From Lutraria lutraria (lineage: Eukaryota > Mollusca > Bivalvia > Venerida > Mactridae), in contig OZ026845.1 of NCBI GenBank assembly GCA_964023205.1, positions 11,170,001 to 11,234,000 on the forward strand: DNA of 64,000 nt. Direction: 5' to 3'. The notes under the pieces are model-generated. The model had not been told where the DNA came from and did not search any database. It worked only from the letters and a program-made list of their open reading frames with translations. Position 1 is the first letter of the stretch. Each line of letters opens with the position of its first letter. Shown piece by piece: positions 46,147-57,761 of the stretch. A program made the translations under genes and the position numbers.

Positions 46147-47472
46147 ATGGCAAATAATTCTAGCACGAGTTCTGGAGACTCGTTTGCGGACGCATACATG
46201 TCCGCGGATGCTTACAAAGCTTCTATCATCATTTGGAAAGTTGTACCACCAATTCTTATACTTCTTGGAACTGTTGGTAACACATTATCAATCCTTGTTC
46301 TGACCACGAAGTCAATAAGAACGTCAACTACAGCGTTATATTTGACAGTGTTGGCTGTTTCAGACCTACTTGTGTTGTATTCCGGTTTGTTGAGACAATG
46401 GATAATTTATACATTTGATTTTGACGTACGCCATGTCAGTGAATTCGGGTGTAAACTGAATATATGGCTGGTGTACAATTCATTGGATTTCTCGGCATGG
46501 ATTCTGATCGTTGTGACATTAGAACGCGTTATTTCTGCATGGTTTCCACATAATGCGAGGAACGTTTGCACAAAAAAGAGTGCAATGGCCTTCATGCTGT
46601 CAATTGGTGTATTCCTACTCGGCCTGAACTCTCATCTCTTGTATGGTATGTCGTATGAATACAAAAGGGACGAATTTGGATTTGAGACCATCGCAAGAAA
46701 ATGTGTTGAAATAGACAGAGATTATTTTAACTTTTTCAACAAAGTTTGGCCATGGATCGACCTGTGCGCATTCTGTGCCATACCGTTTACTGTAATAGTT
46801 ATCGGTAATTGTTTGATTTTGTTTAAAGTCATCAAAAGTCAACGTAAAACTAATTCTCGTGTCGTGCCTACTATCGCCGGCGGAAGTAGACAGGCCACAG
46901 GGAATGCCGGGAAACATTCATCAATGACCGCCATGTTGTTTACATTGAATGTTGTGTTTTTATTAAGTACATCGCCAATAAGTATATACAATGTTGGATA
47001 TTCCTACTGGGCAGAAGGTGCTAGTGCAGAACTGTATGCTCGTTTAGATCTTTGGTGGGCAATTGTGAATATGTTTATGTATACAAATAATTCTCTAAAT
47101 TTCTTACTTTACTGTCTCAGCGGGACAAAATTCAGACGTGAGGTGGTACGAATATTTTGTTTTAATCGTAGTGCTGCCCGCGAGGAACACCATCCTCCCT
47201 CAAACTATACTCGAACCAGGTTCGATACCAACAGCCACACACCGTCACCATCGACAAGAAATTCCCCAGCTCCGGATACTCCAAATTTATGTAACAAAAC
47301 CGCCAGTACAAACGTCTCAGGTGATAAACAAAGAGAGGTATCAAATCAAGGTGGTAACACGTTACATCCAAATGATGCACTTAAACATAAAACTCAATTG
47401 TCAAGTTCGCATTCAGTTCCTGACGATACTAGTAATGGTCATATTGCAGTTATAGCAAGTTCTGATGTCTAA
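46147..47472 (+). CDS. Class A GPCR, neuropeptide-receptor-like
   Basis: A 441-residue intronless CDS with seven hydrophobic segments at about 27-52, 63-88, 104-128, 145-167, 203-229, 262-285 and 300-323. Class A landmarks are N45 (1.50, GTVGN), D73 (2.50, AVSDLL), C102 and C186 (the conserved disulfide pair), P213 in TM5 and P277 in TM6. The DRY motif is ERV (126-128), the CWxP motif of TM6 is STSP, the TM4 tryptophan is missing, and NPxxY is replaced by NSLNFLLY (315-322). Two N-terminal Asn (3, 4) lie near glycosylation sequons. The long C-tail (~340-441) is rich in Ser, Thr and Asn. TM7 of this form fits invertebrate peptide receptors often labelled FMRFamide-receptor-like, but the ligand is unknown. 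An AATAAA at 47884-47889 could end the transcript. Confidence 0.9.
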   Translation: MANNSSTSSGDSFADAYMSADAYKASIIIWKVVPPILILLGTVGNTLSILVLTTKSIRTSTTALYLTVLAVSDLLVLYSGLLRQWIIYTFDFDVRHVSEFGCKLNIWLVYNSLDFSAWILIVVTLERVISAWFPHNARNVCTKKSAMAFMLSIGVFLLGLNSHLLYGMSYEYKRDEFGFETIARKCVEIDRDYFNFFNKVWPWIDLCAFCAIPFTVIVIGNCLILFKVIKSQRKTNSRVVPTIAGGSRQATGNAGKHSSMTAMLFTLNVVFLLSTSPISIYNVGYSYWAEGASAELYARLDLWWAIVNMFMYTNNSLNFLLYCLSGTKFRREVVRIFCFNRSAAREEHHPPSNYTRTRFDTNSHTPSPSTRNSPAPDTPNLCNKTASTNVSGDKQREVSNQGGNTLHPNDALKHKTQLSSSHSVPDDTSNGHIAVIASSDV

Positions 47473-47895
47473 AACATGAAAACCTTCAATGATGGGAGGT
47501 GAAGACAGGTTTCAATGAGACCAACGCATTTGCAGCATAATATCTCGGCAAAACCGTTGTCATTGTTTAATCGTTAAAATGTTATACATGTATTTTTTTC
47601 GCATTTATCATCATATCATTTTACCATAAACTCAACCAGACATTGTGATTTTATCATTCATAGCATTTTAGTTGTGGGTCATTTCATGTGATTTCAAATT
47701 TCAAAAACATTATTCTATCTGGGCACGTAATTATTACAAAAATCACAAATATCCGTTCTCAGAATTTACTCTTAGTGTCTGATTTTAAAACTACAAGTTG
47801 CATGGGTACATTACTTCATTGATCACAAGCTAAATATTACCGTTTGTTTCGTATTTAGTGCTAATCGATCGCGACTGTATGAGAATAAAAAGATA

Positions 47896-48066
47896 CAGTT
47901 GAACACGTTTATAGTGAACTCTGTGGGACCCAAATATTTTTTAAACTTTTTTTCATATATCACTATATATACTCATTACATTAAAATAAAAAGGACGACG
48001 AAGAGCATTATTGCATTATGTTCGATTGTTCACTATATCCGAGAACAGAATAACCGTGCTATACTG
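47896..48066. mobile_element. TATAGTGAA-family MITE, copy 3 (best ends)
   Basis: TA flanks both sides. The left end CAGTTGAACACGTTTATAGT faces ATAACCGTGCTATACTG on the right, with GAACTCTGTGGGACCC opposite TTCACTATATCCGAGAAC. A plus-strand frame through it is not a gene. It starts 6 bp after a candidate poly(A) signal of the receptor gene. Confidence 0.75.
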
Positions 48067-48963
48067 TATTGTCTTCTCGTGTCTGAGTATGACACTCAGT
48101 GTAACACCCAACACTAAAACTCTACAATGTATTTCGCAATGATAGTGATTCATGTTGGATATTCAAGCGTCAAGTGAATATAAGCATCCACTCTGAAGAC
48201 AGTAGACCGCGGTTGTCCAGTGGTTCATGTGCAGATGGTAGACTAGTGTAGATTTTGTGGGGGATAAATGTTGATTATTGGTACAGATATTTATAATAAT
48301 TTCTTTAAAAGATCGAGATCAATTAAGTGAACTAATTGTTTTGATTGATTTTATTTTATTGTACAACATTTTATTTAATAACCTTAAGCTTGGTGAAATT
48401 AAAGTGTTCATTGTCGTTTGAAACCATTAAATTATTGTTTATACTGTCTTGAGTTTGTTCTGATGATTTCACGGAAATGAAACAAACCGGAACATTGGCC
48501 GTTTGTGTCTGTGTATAATTTGCAAGCATACCGAGCGATTTCTATTTTTGGAAGCTGAACCGGATATTTAAAGTCCCATTAGCCTTTGGCTAAAATAAAT
48601 ATGCAAAAAAACAAAAAATTGCTGATATTATCCTATGATAATTATTACCAACGAAACGAACCATTTTTCTTCTAAAAACACTAATTTCGCTGTGAATTTT
48701 GCTTTTGTAAACTTGAACTATACAGAGTGCGTGACGTGACTTTATGACGGGTGCGTAATATGACTGCGGGAAAACACAGCAGTTCTATAAATAGTCTTTT
48801 TTTCAATGATAATGAATAAAAATACGATAATGGTTTCGGAAACATTATGTCTTGCTATAAAGTATGCACGGGAGGAAAACGCCCCGGATACCTCTGTTAT
48901 ATGACAAATTACGACCGATAAATTTGTATGCTTATTGGGCATTAATGAAATTTGATGTGGACA
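48067..48963. other. Intergenic, no supported gene
   Basis: A weak tRNA-like A box (GTTGTCCAGTGGTTC, 48213) has no B box partner. Confidence 0.4.
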
Positions 48964-49063
48964 GAAGTACAATGTTTTCTAAATGTTAAACTGGTTTCCG
49001 GTCTAATTTGCTGTGCAAGTCTATATTAGTTCAGCTTCCGTTACTACGTTCAGAACTTTGATT
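48964..49063 (+). repeat. Dispersed repeat (CTACATCCGCCATG family), copy 3, degraded
   Basis: Contains AAGTACAATGTTTTCTAAAT, GCTGTGCAAGTCTATATTAG and TCAGCTTCCGTTACTACGTT, then AACTTTGATT. Confidence 0.6.
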
Positions 49064-49360
49064 ATAAAAATTGCTCAAACAAGCCGTACCCATATACCAT
49101 GATTATCAAGCTTTCAGAACTAAAATCACGCCCTCCAATTAAAAAATAAAGCAGACAGTGTAAACAAATATAAAACACACATTTATGGTTTGTCTGTATC
49201 GTACGCTGCAAGTAGGGCCCTTATATACTAGGAGTGTGATCATTGGCTTCTGACAGACATCCGGTCTTGGAGGGACAACTGCCACTTTCTACCCCAATCT
49301 CACTCGAACTCTTAATTGGGTATTGACAGAGCCTTACTATATGTTCTTATAGGGTAAATA

Positions 49361-49372
49361 CCCCCCCCCCCC
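49361..49372. repeat. Poly-C run
   Basis: A C homopolymer of about 12 bases. Confidence 0.9.
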
Positions 49373-49938
49373 TATTAAATGTAAATCCGCGAAAAATGTC
49401 ATCATGAATTATACTAGTAGTACTGAATATGGAGCTGTATGGATTGTGTGCTTTTATCATGGCATTAATATGCTGAACATATTATTGTGAAAACAATACT
49501 TCTAACGAACAATCTTTAACTGAATCTAAAGATGTTAATTATAGATACCACATGATATGAAAACAGGAACCATCAACATATAATGTAGTTGCTGGTATCA
49601 CGTATTGATGAGAGCAGATGATATTGATTAAAGAATGCAGTCTGGTGTGTTTAATGGATTCTGATAGTTAGACGTTAGTAGATTCCATTGTTGGTTTATA
49701 CCATGATTCTGTGTTTAATCAACTGAACGTCATTTTTGTGTTGGAGACAGACATTGTATTCCTTTTTTTGGCTACCATACACTTTTTACAAAAAATATCG
49801 GACAACCCATTCACATTGTATGATGATACATCTATTTCAACGTCTGAAAAGAAGTTAAAAACGGGTAACTGCAGGGATCCCTTTAGTTTCCATCTGATAC
49901 TGAAATGCATGATGTTTTGTCGATAGCCGTCACTTACT

Positions 49939-50065
49939 GCGGACCAAAGTACTACATTTTTCTACATCCGCCATGAAGTTGTTCAACTAGTTCCCGTTCC
50001 ATGTTGCTGAGCAAGTGTAAATAAAACTACCTACTTTTCATTGTATACTTTCAGCATTTGGTTTT
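49939..50065 (+). repeat. Dispersed repeat (CTACATCCGCCATG family), copy 4
   Basis: GCGGACCAAAGTACTACATT, TTTCTACATCCGCCATGAAG, TAGTTCCCGTTCCATGTTGC and TACTTTCAGCATTTGG occur in family order. Confidence 0.7.
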
Positions 50066-50325
50066 CTCTAATTGTGTATCTGTACGATATATCATATAGC
50101 ACATGTATTACGATTACCACCAACTTCTGTGTTTTGTTTCCATTTAAAGCGACAGGACTTTGTAGCCTAATTACCGAATACAAACATTGCGTCAAGAAAT
50201 AGTGCGCTTTATAAATCAAATAGTTTCAGTGATTTTTCTTGTAAATTATGACATTTTGTCTCAAACAAGATGTACGAAAGAAACTTAATTGTAAAACTTT
50301 TACCAATTGTGGCTTTATTGATAAA

Positions 50326-50436
50326 CTGGTTCGCTGTCAGAGACCCATTGGGACACTGCGTCGATAAACAATCTTAAAATTGTCCCCGTTCCATGCTGCA
50401 TTGCACCAAAGGCTTTGTAAGTAAACGGGAACCAGT
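50326..50436. repeat. Short inverted-repeat element (ACTGGTTC ends)
   Basis: AAACTGGTTCGCTGT at the left faces AACGGGAACCAGTTT at the right. Internal CCCGTTCCATGCTGCATTGC resembles both the element at 29865 and the CTACATCCGCCATG family. Confidence 0.55.
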
Positions 50437-50794
50437 TTAACACAATCTTTACACAGAGTTATCGTTCATTATCTCTCCCATAACGAACGACAACTCTGGA
50501 AGTTAATGAAGTTTGGGTGTTAATGTAATAAGTAAATGTGCGGCATCTTAATGAGGTCGCATAAAAATATCATTAATGTACTTTTATCTCATTACCGTTA
50601 TCTATTAATCACCACAGGCAATACAGTAATCAGACAAATTTATATTGATTTACGAGGGTTGTTCGTGAAATGTTCTAGAGTTGATTGCTTTGCAATTTTC
50701 ACAAAATAAACGTAAATATGTTTACCATTATTTTTTAAAGAAGATTGCTTTGCTACATTTATTTTATTAATTGGTATCCTTAATAACGGAATAA

Positions 50795-51405
50795 TAAACA
50801 AGAGGACCCTATATCGCTCACTTGAAAAAACATTGCTTGCTGAAGAAAACAATTCTATGTATTCCTGTGAGTTGACCTGGTGACCTAGTTTCTGACCCTA
50901 GATGACATATGCTCCCATTCGTCCGTGACATAATTAATCATAGCATTCTGACAATTTTTGGTAAAGATCCGAACAAAATGTTGCACTTTACATTCCTAAC
51001 ATTTTACCTGGTGACCTAGCTTTTGACCCCAAATAATGTTCGAACTCTTCCAAGATATCATAAACACAAACATTCTGACAAGATTTAGAGAAGATCCAAT
51101 CAAAACTGTGACCTCTAGAGTATTTGGAGTTGTTCAACATATAATTAATACAAACATTCAGACAAAGTTTGATGAAGATCCAATCAAAACTGTTCACATT
51201 TTCTTCATTTGGTTGACCTAATTTTTGACACCGAATGACACATTTTCGAGCTTGTCCAAGATTTTATCAATACGAACATTCTGACCCAGTTTTGTGAAGA
51301 TCAAAAAAGTGGCCTCTATCGTGTTCACAAGTCAAAAGTTGACGACACACAAAGTACGATGGACAAAGACTGATCACAAATGCTCATCATGAGCACTTGC
51401 TAACA
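50795..51405 (+). repeat. Dispersed repeat with ~110-bp internal periodicity (TGACCTGGTGACCTAG)
   Basis: It begins AACAAGAGGACCCTATATCG and ends CTCATCATGAGCACTTG. Between are several diverged units with TGACCTAGTTTTTGACCCC, CAAGATATCAT, AACATTCTGAC and GAAGATCCAATCAAAACTGT. I associate this repeat with bivalve genomes. Frames on both strands through it (around 50990-51220) reflect the periodicity and are not genes. Confidence 0.8.
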
Positions 51406-51797
51406 ATTATAATCATAATGATTATACAAGTTAGTATATATTTCGTCTCATGGGATGGACCGACGTTTGCACTGAAGTGTCCTAAAAATAAAATAACAGG
51501 TCCTATACGAGTGTCTGTCATGTATCAACGTTTGTTCAACAAAAGTTTGAGGAGAATGGGATGACTGCCTTGTACCCCCTCATATTTTCTCAACAGATTT
51601 ACATATTCCACCTAATGGATTTCTCAAATCATCCTACCCAGGAAAACACTAGCCTGCAAGATGCCAGAGTGGCAAAACTTGCTGACTTTGAATTCAATCC
51701 TGTTTTTTTGGTTTGTTTGGGTTTTATACCCCTTTTCAACAGTCGAAGAGTCATATGAACCTAACCATCTTTCATGGGAAGAACAAGCACTAGACTC

Positions 51798-52299
51798 TAG
51801 GGGTGACTATTGGGTCCAGTTTTGACTACTGCAATACTATTGCTATTGCTGAAAGTACTACTGCATTACTATTGCTTGGAACTATTATGATACTATTGAA
51901 ATTGTTATTGCCAAGATTTGAAAACCACAGAGATTATTAACTTGTAAATACAAAGCTAGGTGTAAGATATACGGTACTTTGCTGTAAATACATACTAAAA
52001 TGTTTGTGGAAATGATTTAAAATGAATTGGAAAGAAATGATTAATAAAATTCAGTTCCAATGCAGTTTTATTTCTTGCCTTCCTTGGCAATAAAATACTG
52101 AATGTATTAATACCATGAGTAAGCCACTAGAATAAACTAAACAGTCAAGCATGAAGGAAAGTATTGTAACTATTGATAGTTGAGCTAACTAAATATAATC
52201 GGCGCTAATTATTGGATCAACACTTATACAATCGATCCACACTATTGGGACACTTGGGATCGCAATGCATCGATATTATGATACATCGGCCCACCCCTA
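51798..52299. mobile_element. 502-bp hAT-type MITE with perfect 8-bp target duplication
   Basis: The 8-mer CTAGACTC lies directly at both borders (51790-51797 and 52300-52307). The ends TAGGGGTGACTATTGGG and CATCGGCCCACCCCTA are inverted with some mismatch. An 8-bp duplication with an (C/T)AGGGGTG end fits hAT. The interior is AT-rich, with TACTATTGCTATTG-type low complexity near 51830-51910 and no transposase frame. Confidence 0.9.
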
Positions 52300-52307
52300 C
52301 TAGACTC

Positions 52308-53345
52308 CCATCCATTGTAAGCAACTTTCTCAGATAAGAATTCAATCCTAAGAAAAAAACATCAGAAAACAAGCATAGTTGTTTGGATTATAAAATATAA
52401 AACAGACACAACAAATAATTAAACATTTAATTAGCATTTTAAAACAATGATGAATTATTCATGAACACACAACATAGCTCAACGAAAATTGAAAAAAAGA
52501 AAAAAGATACTGACCATACTGACAGAGACAACACAGAAACCATTCTACATTAATGCAAATATGCTTAATAAATTATCTTGACATTATCACAAAAAATATG
52601 AAAGTGCACCAACTAAAACAATTAAACATTAAGATTCAAAGAACAAAATAGGTATGCACCAGTGCCAATCTACTGTATACTATGTGCTAATGAGTTTATT
52701 AAACTAACAATTACTTATCCACAATGATTAAATAAGCCATAATTAATTTTACAGATTTCATATAAGATCAGTATCATTTCAGGAACATCAAATATTGTTC
52801 AAAATTGAGTTTCTCATAACTTCCCATTAACCTATTACAGGTTATATATTTCAAAATGCATTAGAATCCACAAGTATAACAATTATATCTGGTCAATAAT
52901 TTGAAACAACATATACTTGACTGCAAAAGAAATGCCCTATTTTAAGATTTTTTTTTTCATTTGTTTTCCACATTACCAAACCATGACTTGATATTTTAAT
53001 ATTTCATTCATCATTTAATATTGTTCAAATGTAGCAGCTGCAAAATCATTCGTTTTTTTTTATGATTGGCCTTTTTGTTAAAAAACATCTTAGTAATATA
53101 TTGTTATTGAATAAACATACGGTTTAGTCAGTTTGCATATTAAAATATATCAACCAGGGCATTTCTTTTGCCATTCACTGTACTAGTATGTAGTACAATA
53201 CAGCCAATCATCTGTATATTTATAACATAACTTGTCACAAATGACGCGATAGCTGTCATAGAACCACAACGTTTGTAAACAATATATACACCTTTAAACA
53301 TAATTATACTGTGATAGGATACAAAACTCAGTAAATACATTTTCA
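52308..53345. other. Intergenic, no supported feature
   Basis: Very AT-rich DNA, no gene seen. Confidence 0.4.
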
Positions 53346-53500
53346 AAACAAGAGCGCCACAAGCGGTGCAAACACTCATCTATTCACCGCCTCAGTGAGA
53401 TCTATCCACCATTGAAGTTTCATGTTGCTACCTCTTATAGTTTCTGAGTTATGAGCTACATTAAAGGTTTTTGCACAGATGCAGATGACGCATTAATCGC
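53346..53500 (+). repeat. Dispersed repeat beginning AACAAGAGCGCCACAAGC
   Basis: AACAAGAGCGCCACAAGCGG, TGCAAACACTCATC, CTATCCACCATTGAAGTTTC and AGTTATGAGCTACATTAAAG match a repeat I associate with bivalve genomes. It shares the AACAAGAG start with the one at 50795. Only one copy is in the window. Confidence 0.55.
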
Positions 53501-56500
53501 AATAGCTCGAATTTTTCTTCCAAAACAGCCAAGCTAAAACACCTGATGTTTGAAATAAGATCTCATTTTATGTTGAGAGTATAATTATATAAAGTCAATA
53601 TAAGAATTCTTAAACATCAGAGATTCAATAATCATAGAAATTCAATCATACATTCAGGAATAGGGGTTTATTATATCATCAGAAGTTAACTCATGAATAT
53701 CAATTGGTAAAAACTTATCTCAAAATGAAGGACTGTCATTGGTTAATACTTAGTCTGAACTCTGTAACAACCAATGAAATATGAGCATGATCTCACAGCA
53801 CTCCTGTGTATCTAGGCCTACAGTATAATAGATAATAACTGCAAATAGATTTAAGTTAAACGTTGAGAAGGAGTAAAGTAGTAAAATGATAATTAGATTA
53901 ACATCTAATCTTTCATTTTCACCCATGCAAATATTCTGTCATACAAAATTTACAAACCAAATGAGATACAAAATAAAAAGAAACAGATTGTTTAATAACA
54001 GACGTTTGATTGGTCGCTTATCAGAGAAGATTTTTAACATCGGGGCCTAACGTTATAAAACCTGTCCTCGGTCTCCTAGCTACCTCAGATCTCATCTTTT
54101 CATGTTACTTGGCTAACGTGATCAGACAATAATGATTTTACTGATACATTATTCTAACAGCATACTTGATCTGAACATGACATGAATTTCTTTTCAACTG
54201 TAATATTTTTATATTAATAGAATTGAAAATTGAGATCAAAGACTGTTTTCAAGTTTTATATTAATTTCTGGGTCAGATTGATAAATATTTCACAAAAGTG
54301 ATCTCAATGACCATCCAATCCATGAGAGTTCAGCGTAAAATCTCACCCCTGATTATAATCAAGATTTAAATAGGAATAAATAGCATTAAGTTATTTTGTA
54401 GAAGAGATCCTAATATGGCACTACAATTTGTAAACAAAAAATATACGGTAGCTTCCAATCCAACAAAAGCAAACTTAACAACAATGAAATAAAGACTGTC
54501 TAAACCCAGCTAGTAATTATTCAATTGAGTGAATAGTGAGGGAAAGGGTACAAGAGTTACTAGTAAACACCATGATGTCAGATCATCATAAATTATTTAA
54601 TTAAATGAGAGTTGCGGCAAAAATTAGTTCACTGTACAGGTTTTTTATATTGATGTATTCTTGGCAGTAATGCATGGTTATATGTAAAAATAGTATTGAA
54701 ATTAAATTCTATATCGTAGAAATGGTGAAGTATTAATTTGGTTAACGATAAGATACATTTGATGTGAAACGGATTGTTTCGATTTAGATTGGTATTAAAT
54801 TCACAATGGAATCCTACATATGAATAATAAATCTTGTCCGAGACTAAACAAAAATTCACATTATTTAAAACCTCATCTTCTGTGAAACTTTTGATGAAAA
54901 TTTACTGAATGTAACATTTAGATAATTTACTAATATATGCAATGACATAATATTATTATCAGTGACAGAAATTCCAAGTTATCGCTTTTTTACAATTATT
55001 CAACAATGCATGAACAAAGAACATTCACATATGACTAATAATGTGTTTTGATACATGTATAAGTAAACCAAAATTTAATGAGTCTATATGTTGAATTCAT
55101 TATTTAACCTATTTGAAAATTTACCAGCATAAACTAAAAGAAAACAACAACAAAAACAACAATAAAATTGAAGTACAACATCAATGCAGGTAGTTTTACA
55201 ATATGTGCAAAACTTGAACAAAGGTTGATTGATTATTCTAATATCAATGTACAGTATACAGCTGGAGACATAATAAAACTGTTCTTTATTCCATGGTTCA
55301 AAGTTGAAAATATCGATAGCCTGAAAATCTTTACTTGTTGCAGTAGAGACAATGAAAAACAACAAAAAACAGCACAGTATGGACCAGTGGAAAAAATGGA
55401 AAATTGGCATATAACCCCTGTTGTTCATTTTACCCAAGTTCATTATAACTCCGTTTTACTGCATAAAACTATCTATGAACAGACTAACACGCTAACATTT
55501 AACAAGTTTACAGCCCTCACAGTGTCATTGACTAGAATACTGCTATAGGAGAACAAGAATATTAATTATTATTACTGCAGGTCCATAGGAAGCAATATCA
55601 GATAAGGGTGCTAATTTTTAGATTTTGTCTGACTACGATGGGGGGGGGGGGGGGGGAATAAGTTTAGCCCCTTGAATTACCATACTGACAGCTAAGCCCC
55701 CCTCCTAGACCCCTGGTTCCTACAGACATGTACAGGTCAATAGGTTAGGTTACATTAAGTACATTTAGACATGACAGTCCAAATTGATTTATATAAGTCA
55801 ATTCATTGATAGCAGCTGGAGTTAAAACAAGCAACATCTGCAGTCTAACTGTACGTAAATACAAAGCACTAATTAAAACATTAGCAATATACTGTATTAA
55901 GCAACAGATGAGAAAAAAATACAGGACAGTCACAAAGAGAACATGAAACGGAAAATTGAATGGGTATATTTAAGCTTAAACAATATTTACAAAAAATATT
56001 ACAAATTGCGTATATTTTCACATAATCAAATTATGTCTCGAAAAATTAGTCTACAATTCAAATAAGGCTGTGAAGTAATGTACCTAAAATAGTTATGAAA
56101 TATTATATCCATTCCATACAAGCAATTGTTCCTAATTTGTACAAATGAATTCATTTCAACACATTAATTAATATGTACATCAAATTTATATAACGCATGC
56201 CCCAATACATGATGAAAAAACTGAAATTCAACATTTAGTTGAATTGATTCACACAAAAATGAACGATTAATCAAATACATGTATTTATAATAACTTTTTC
56301 AATGAAGAAAAATGTACAAATATATCAAATATTAAAATTTGTTTTTATGATGTAGAAATAAATTACATATTAACTTGTCTATTTAATGTAGAAATAAACC
56401 AGAACAAACTTGTTTCATTTCAGATTATTGTAATATACCGGTACTTTTACCCTACCAACATAGCATGCAATAACTCTCATATGACATAGAGTGATAATTA

Positions 56501-57021
56501 TAGTACAGATACCTGAACTCATATGGTCAAACTTTTTCCTTTTAAGTGGTTCATGTAAAATATGAGAGAGGTTCAAGAATTGGTACTAAGTCTTTCATGC
56601 AGTTTCCACAGAAATACCAAAACTTTCAACCAATTATTCATGTCAATTTATTAGTGCTTCTTATAAATTAGATTGTCCTTAACCAATATTTCACATTTTT
56701 CTAGCTTAAATTGGTTAGTCGCAAATGTTTTCTTCATACAACTTAGTTTTTACCAAACTGAAATACTTTTTCCATGATGATTTTACAAAAATGTATACAC
56801 TTTTCTACATTTACACAGTATAGTGAGGAGCCGAAGCAACTAATCCTTGCCCTATGAGCTACTAGACATCACATGGACTAAGAAAGACAAAATCCTGATT
56901 TATATTGATGCATTATATCAGCAAAAGAGACTACCGGTATACGTCATTTACTAAGTACCTGATGACTGGTACAGAGAACAAAAATCATAAATATAAACCA
57001 GAAACTTGAGAGAAAAAGAAC
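53501..57021. other. Intergenic or 3' flank of PTPN9, no supported gene
   Basis: AT-rich DNA with a G run (about 55640-55656). The overlapping 119- and 126-codon frames at 55084-55548 lie on opposite strands and show no known domain. Confidence 0.4.
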
Positions 57022-57203
57022 TTCAGACAAACCTGTGAACAAGAGCCACCCTTGTGAAAGAGTAAATATGGCCTTGATTAACAGGTGGCCTTTATCCAAA
57101 GGTCATTTTGTTCTAAATAATCTTTGACCATTTTTTCAATCTATGACCATTTTTTAAAAATGACTTTTATTTGGATGGGGTCACCAACACAGGCTTGGCT
57201 GTA
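57022..57203 (+). mobile_element. AAAGGCC-family MITE, in PTPN9 3' flank
   Basis: Contains TTCAGACAAACCTGTGAACA, GAGCCACCCTTGTGAAAGAG, CAGGTGGCCTTTATCC, AAAGGTCATTTTGTTCTAAA and GGGTCACCAACACAGGCTTG. On the minus strand it supplies an AATAAA (57171-57166) about 360 bp past the PTPN9 stop. Confidence 0.7.
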
Positions 57204-57531
57204 AAGTAATCATACAAACGAAAAAATACCGAAACATTTTTACCATCATAGAGACAAGATAAACAATCTAAACAATCTAAAACAACTTGTCTTAAATCAC
57301 TATGGTTACAGATTACGGTTCTATCTGATTCCATTACAGACATATAGCAATACATGACAGTCATTTTTCACTCTAAGGGATTTAAACCCTTTTTCATCAT
57401 TGTTCACAATATAAAAGACCCTTAAATGCTTACTGGTTCCAAGAATCAATAAAAATTCACAACTGTGACCACAATAGCATTATATCCAGTCTGATGATGT
57501 CATAAAAACTCAGCGACTGGTTCTATGAATT

Positions 57532-57761
57532 TCAGTCAAACCCATCACTATCACTGTCATCAAGTGACACCCAGTCTGTTTCTGGTAATAATTTATGCTG
57601 AATGGCATAGTCTATGACTGCAAGGTGACAGAATACATACTGATCTGGCATCTGAATGCTGAATGCACGCTGAGAACGTATTTTACAAACTGTTTCACGT
57701 ATATTTACTGTATGAATGTGTTCAAGTCTATGAAGGCTTATATCTGTGTTTATAAATGTTC
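57532..57761 (-). CDS. PTPN9: PTPN9 last coding exon
   Basis: Acceptor TTTCTTTCAG|GAACATTT. It completes the P-loop Gly codon, then encodes TFINTDISLHRLEHI, ETVCKIRSQRAFSIQMPDQY and an acidic C-terminus ending in TGA. Confidence 0.93.

Noticed and set aside
48213..48260. tRNA-like A box
   Set aside because: No B box at the proper distance and no second copy.
50988..51221. Frames on both strands with internal repeats
   Set aside because: They follow the ~110-bp periodicity of the dispersed repeat at 50795-51405.
55084..55548. 119- and 126-codon frames on opposite strands
   Set aside because: No domain, signal or splice support; the opposite-strand overlap fits chance open frames in low-stop DNA.
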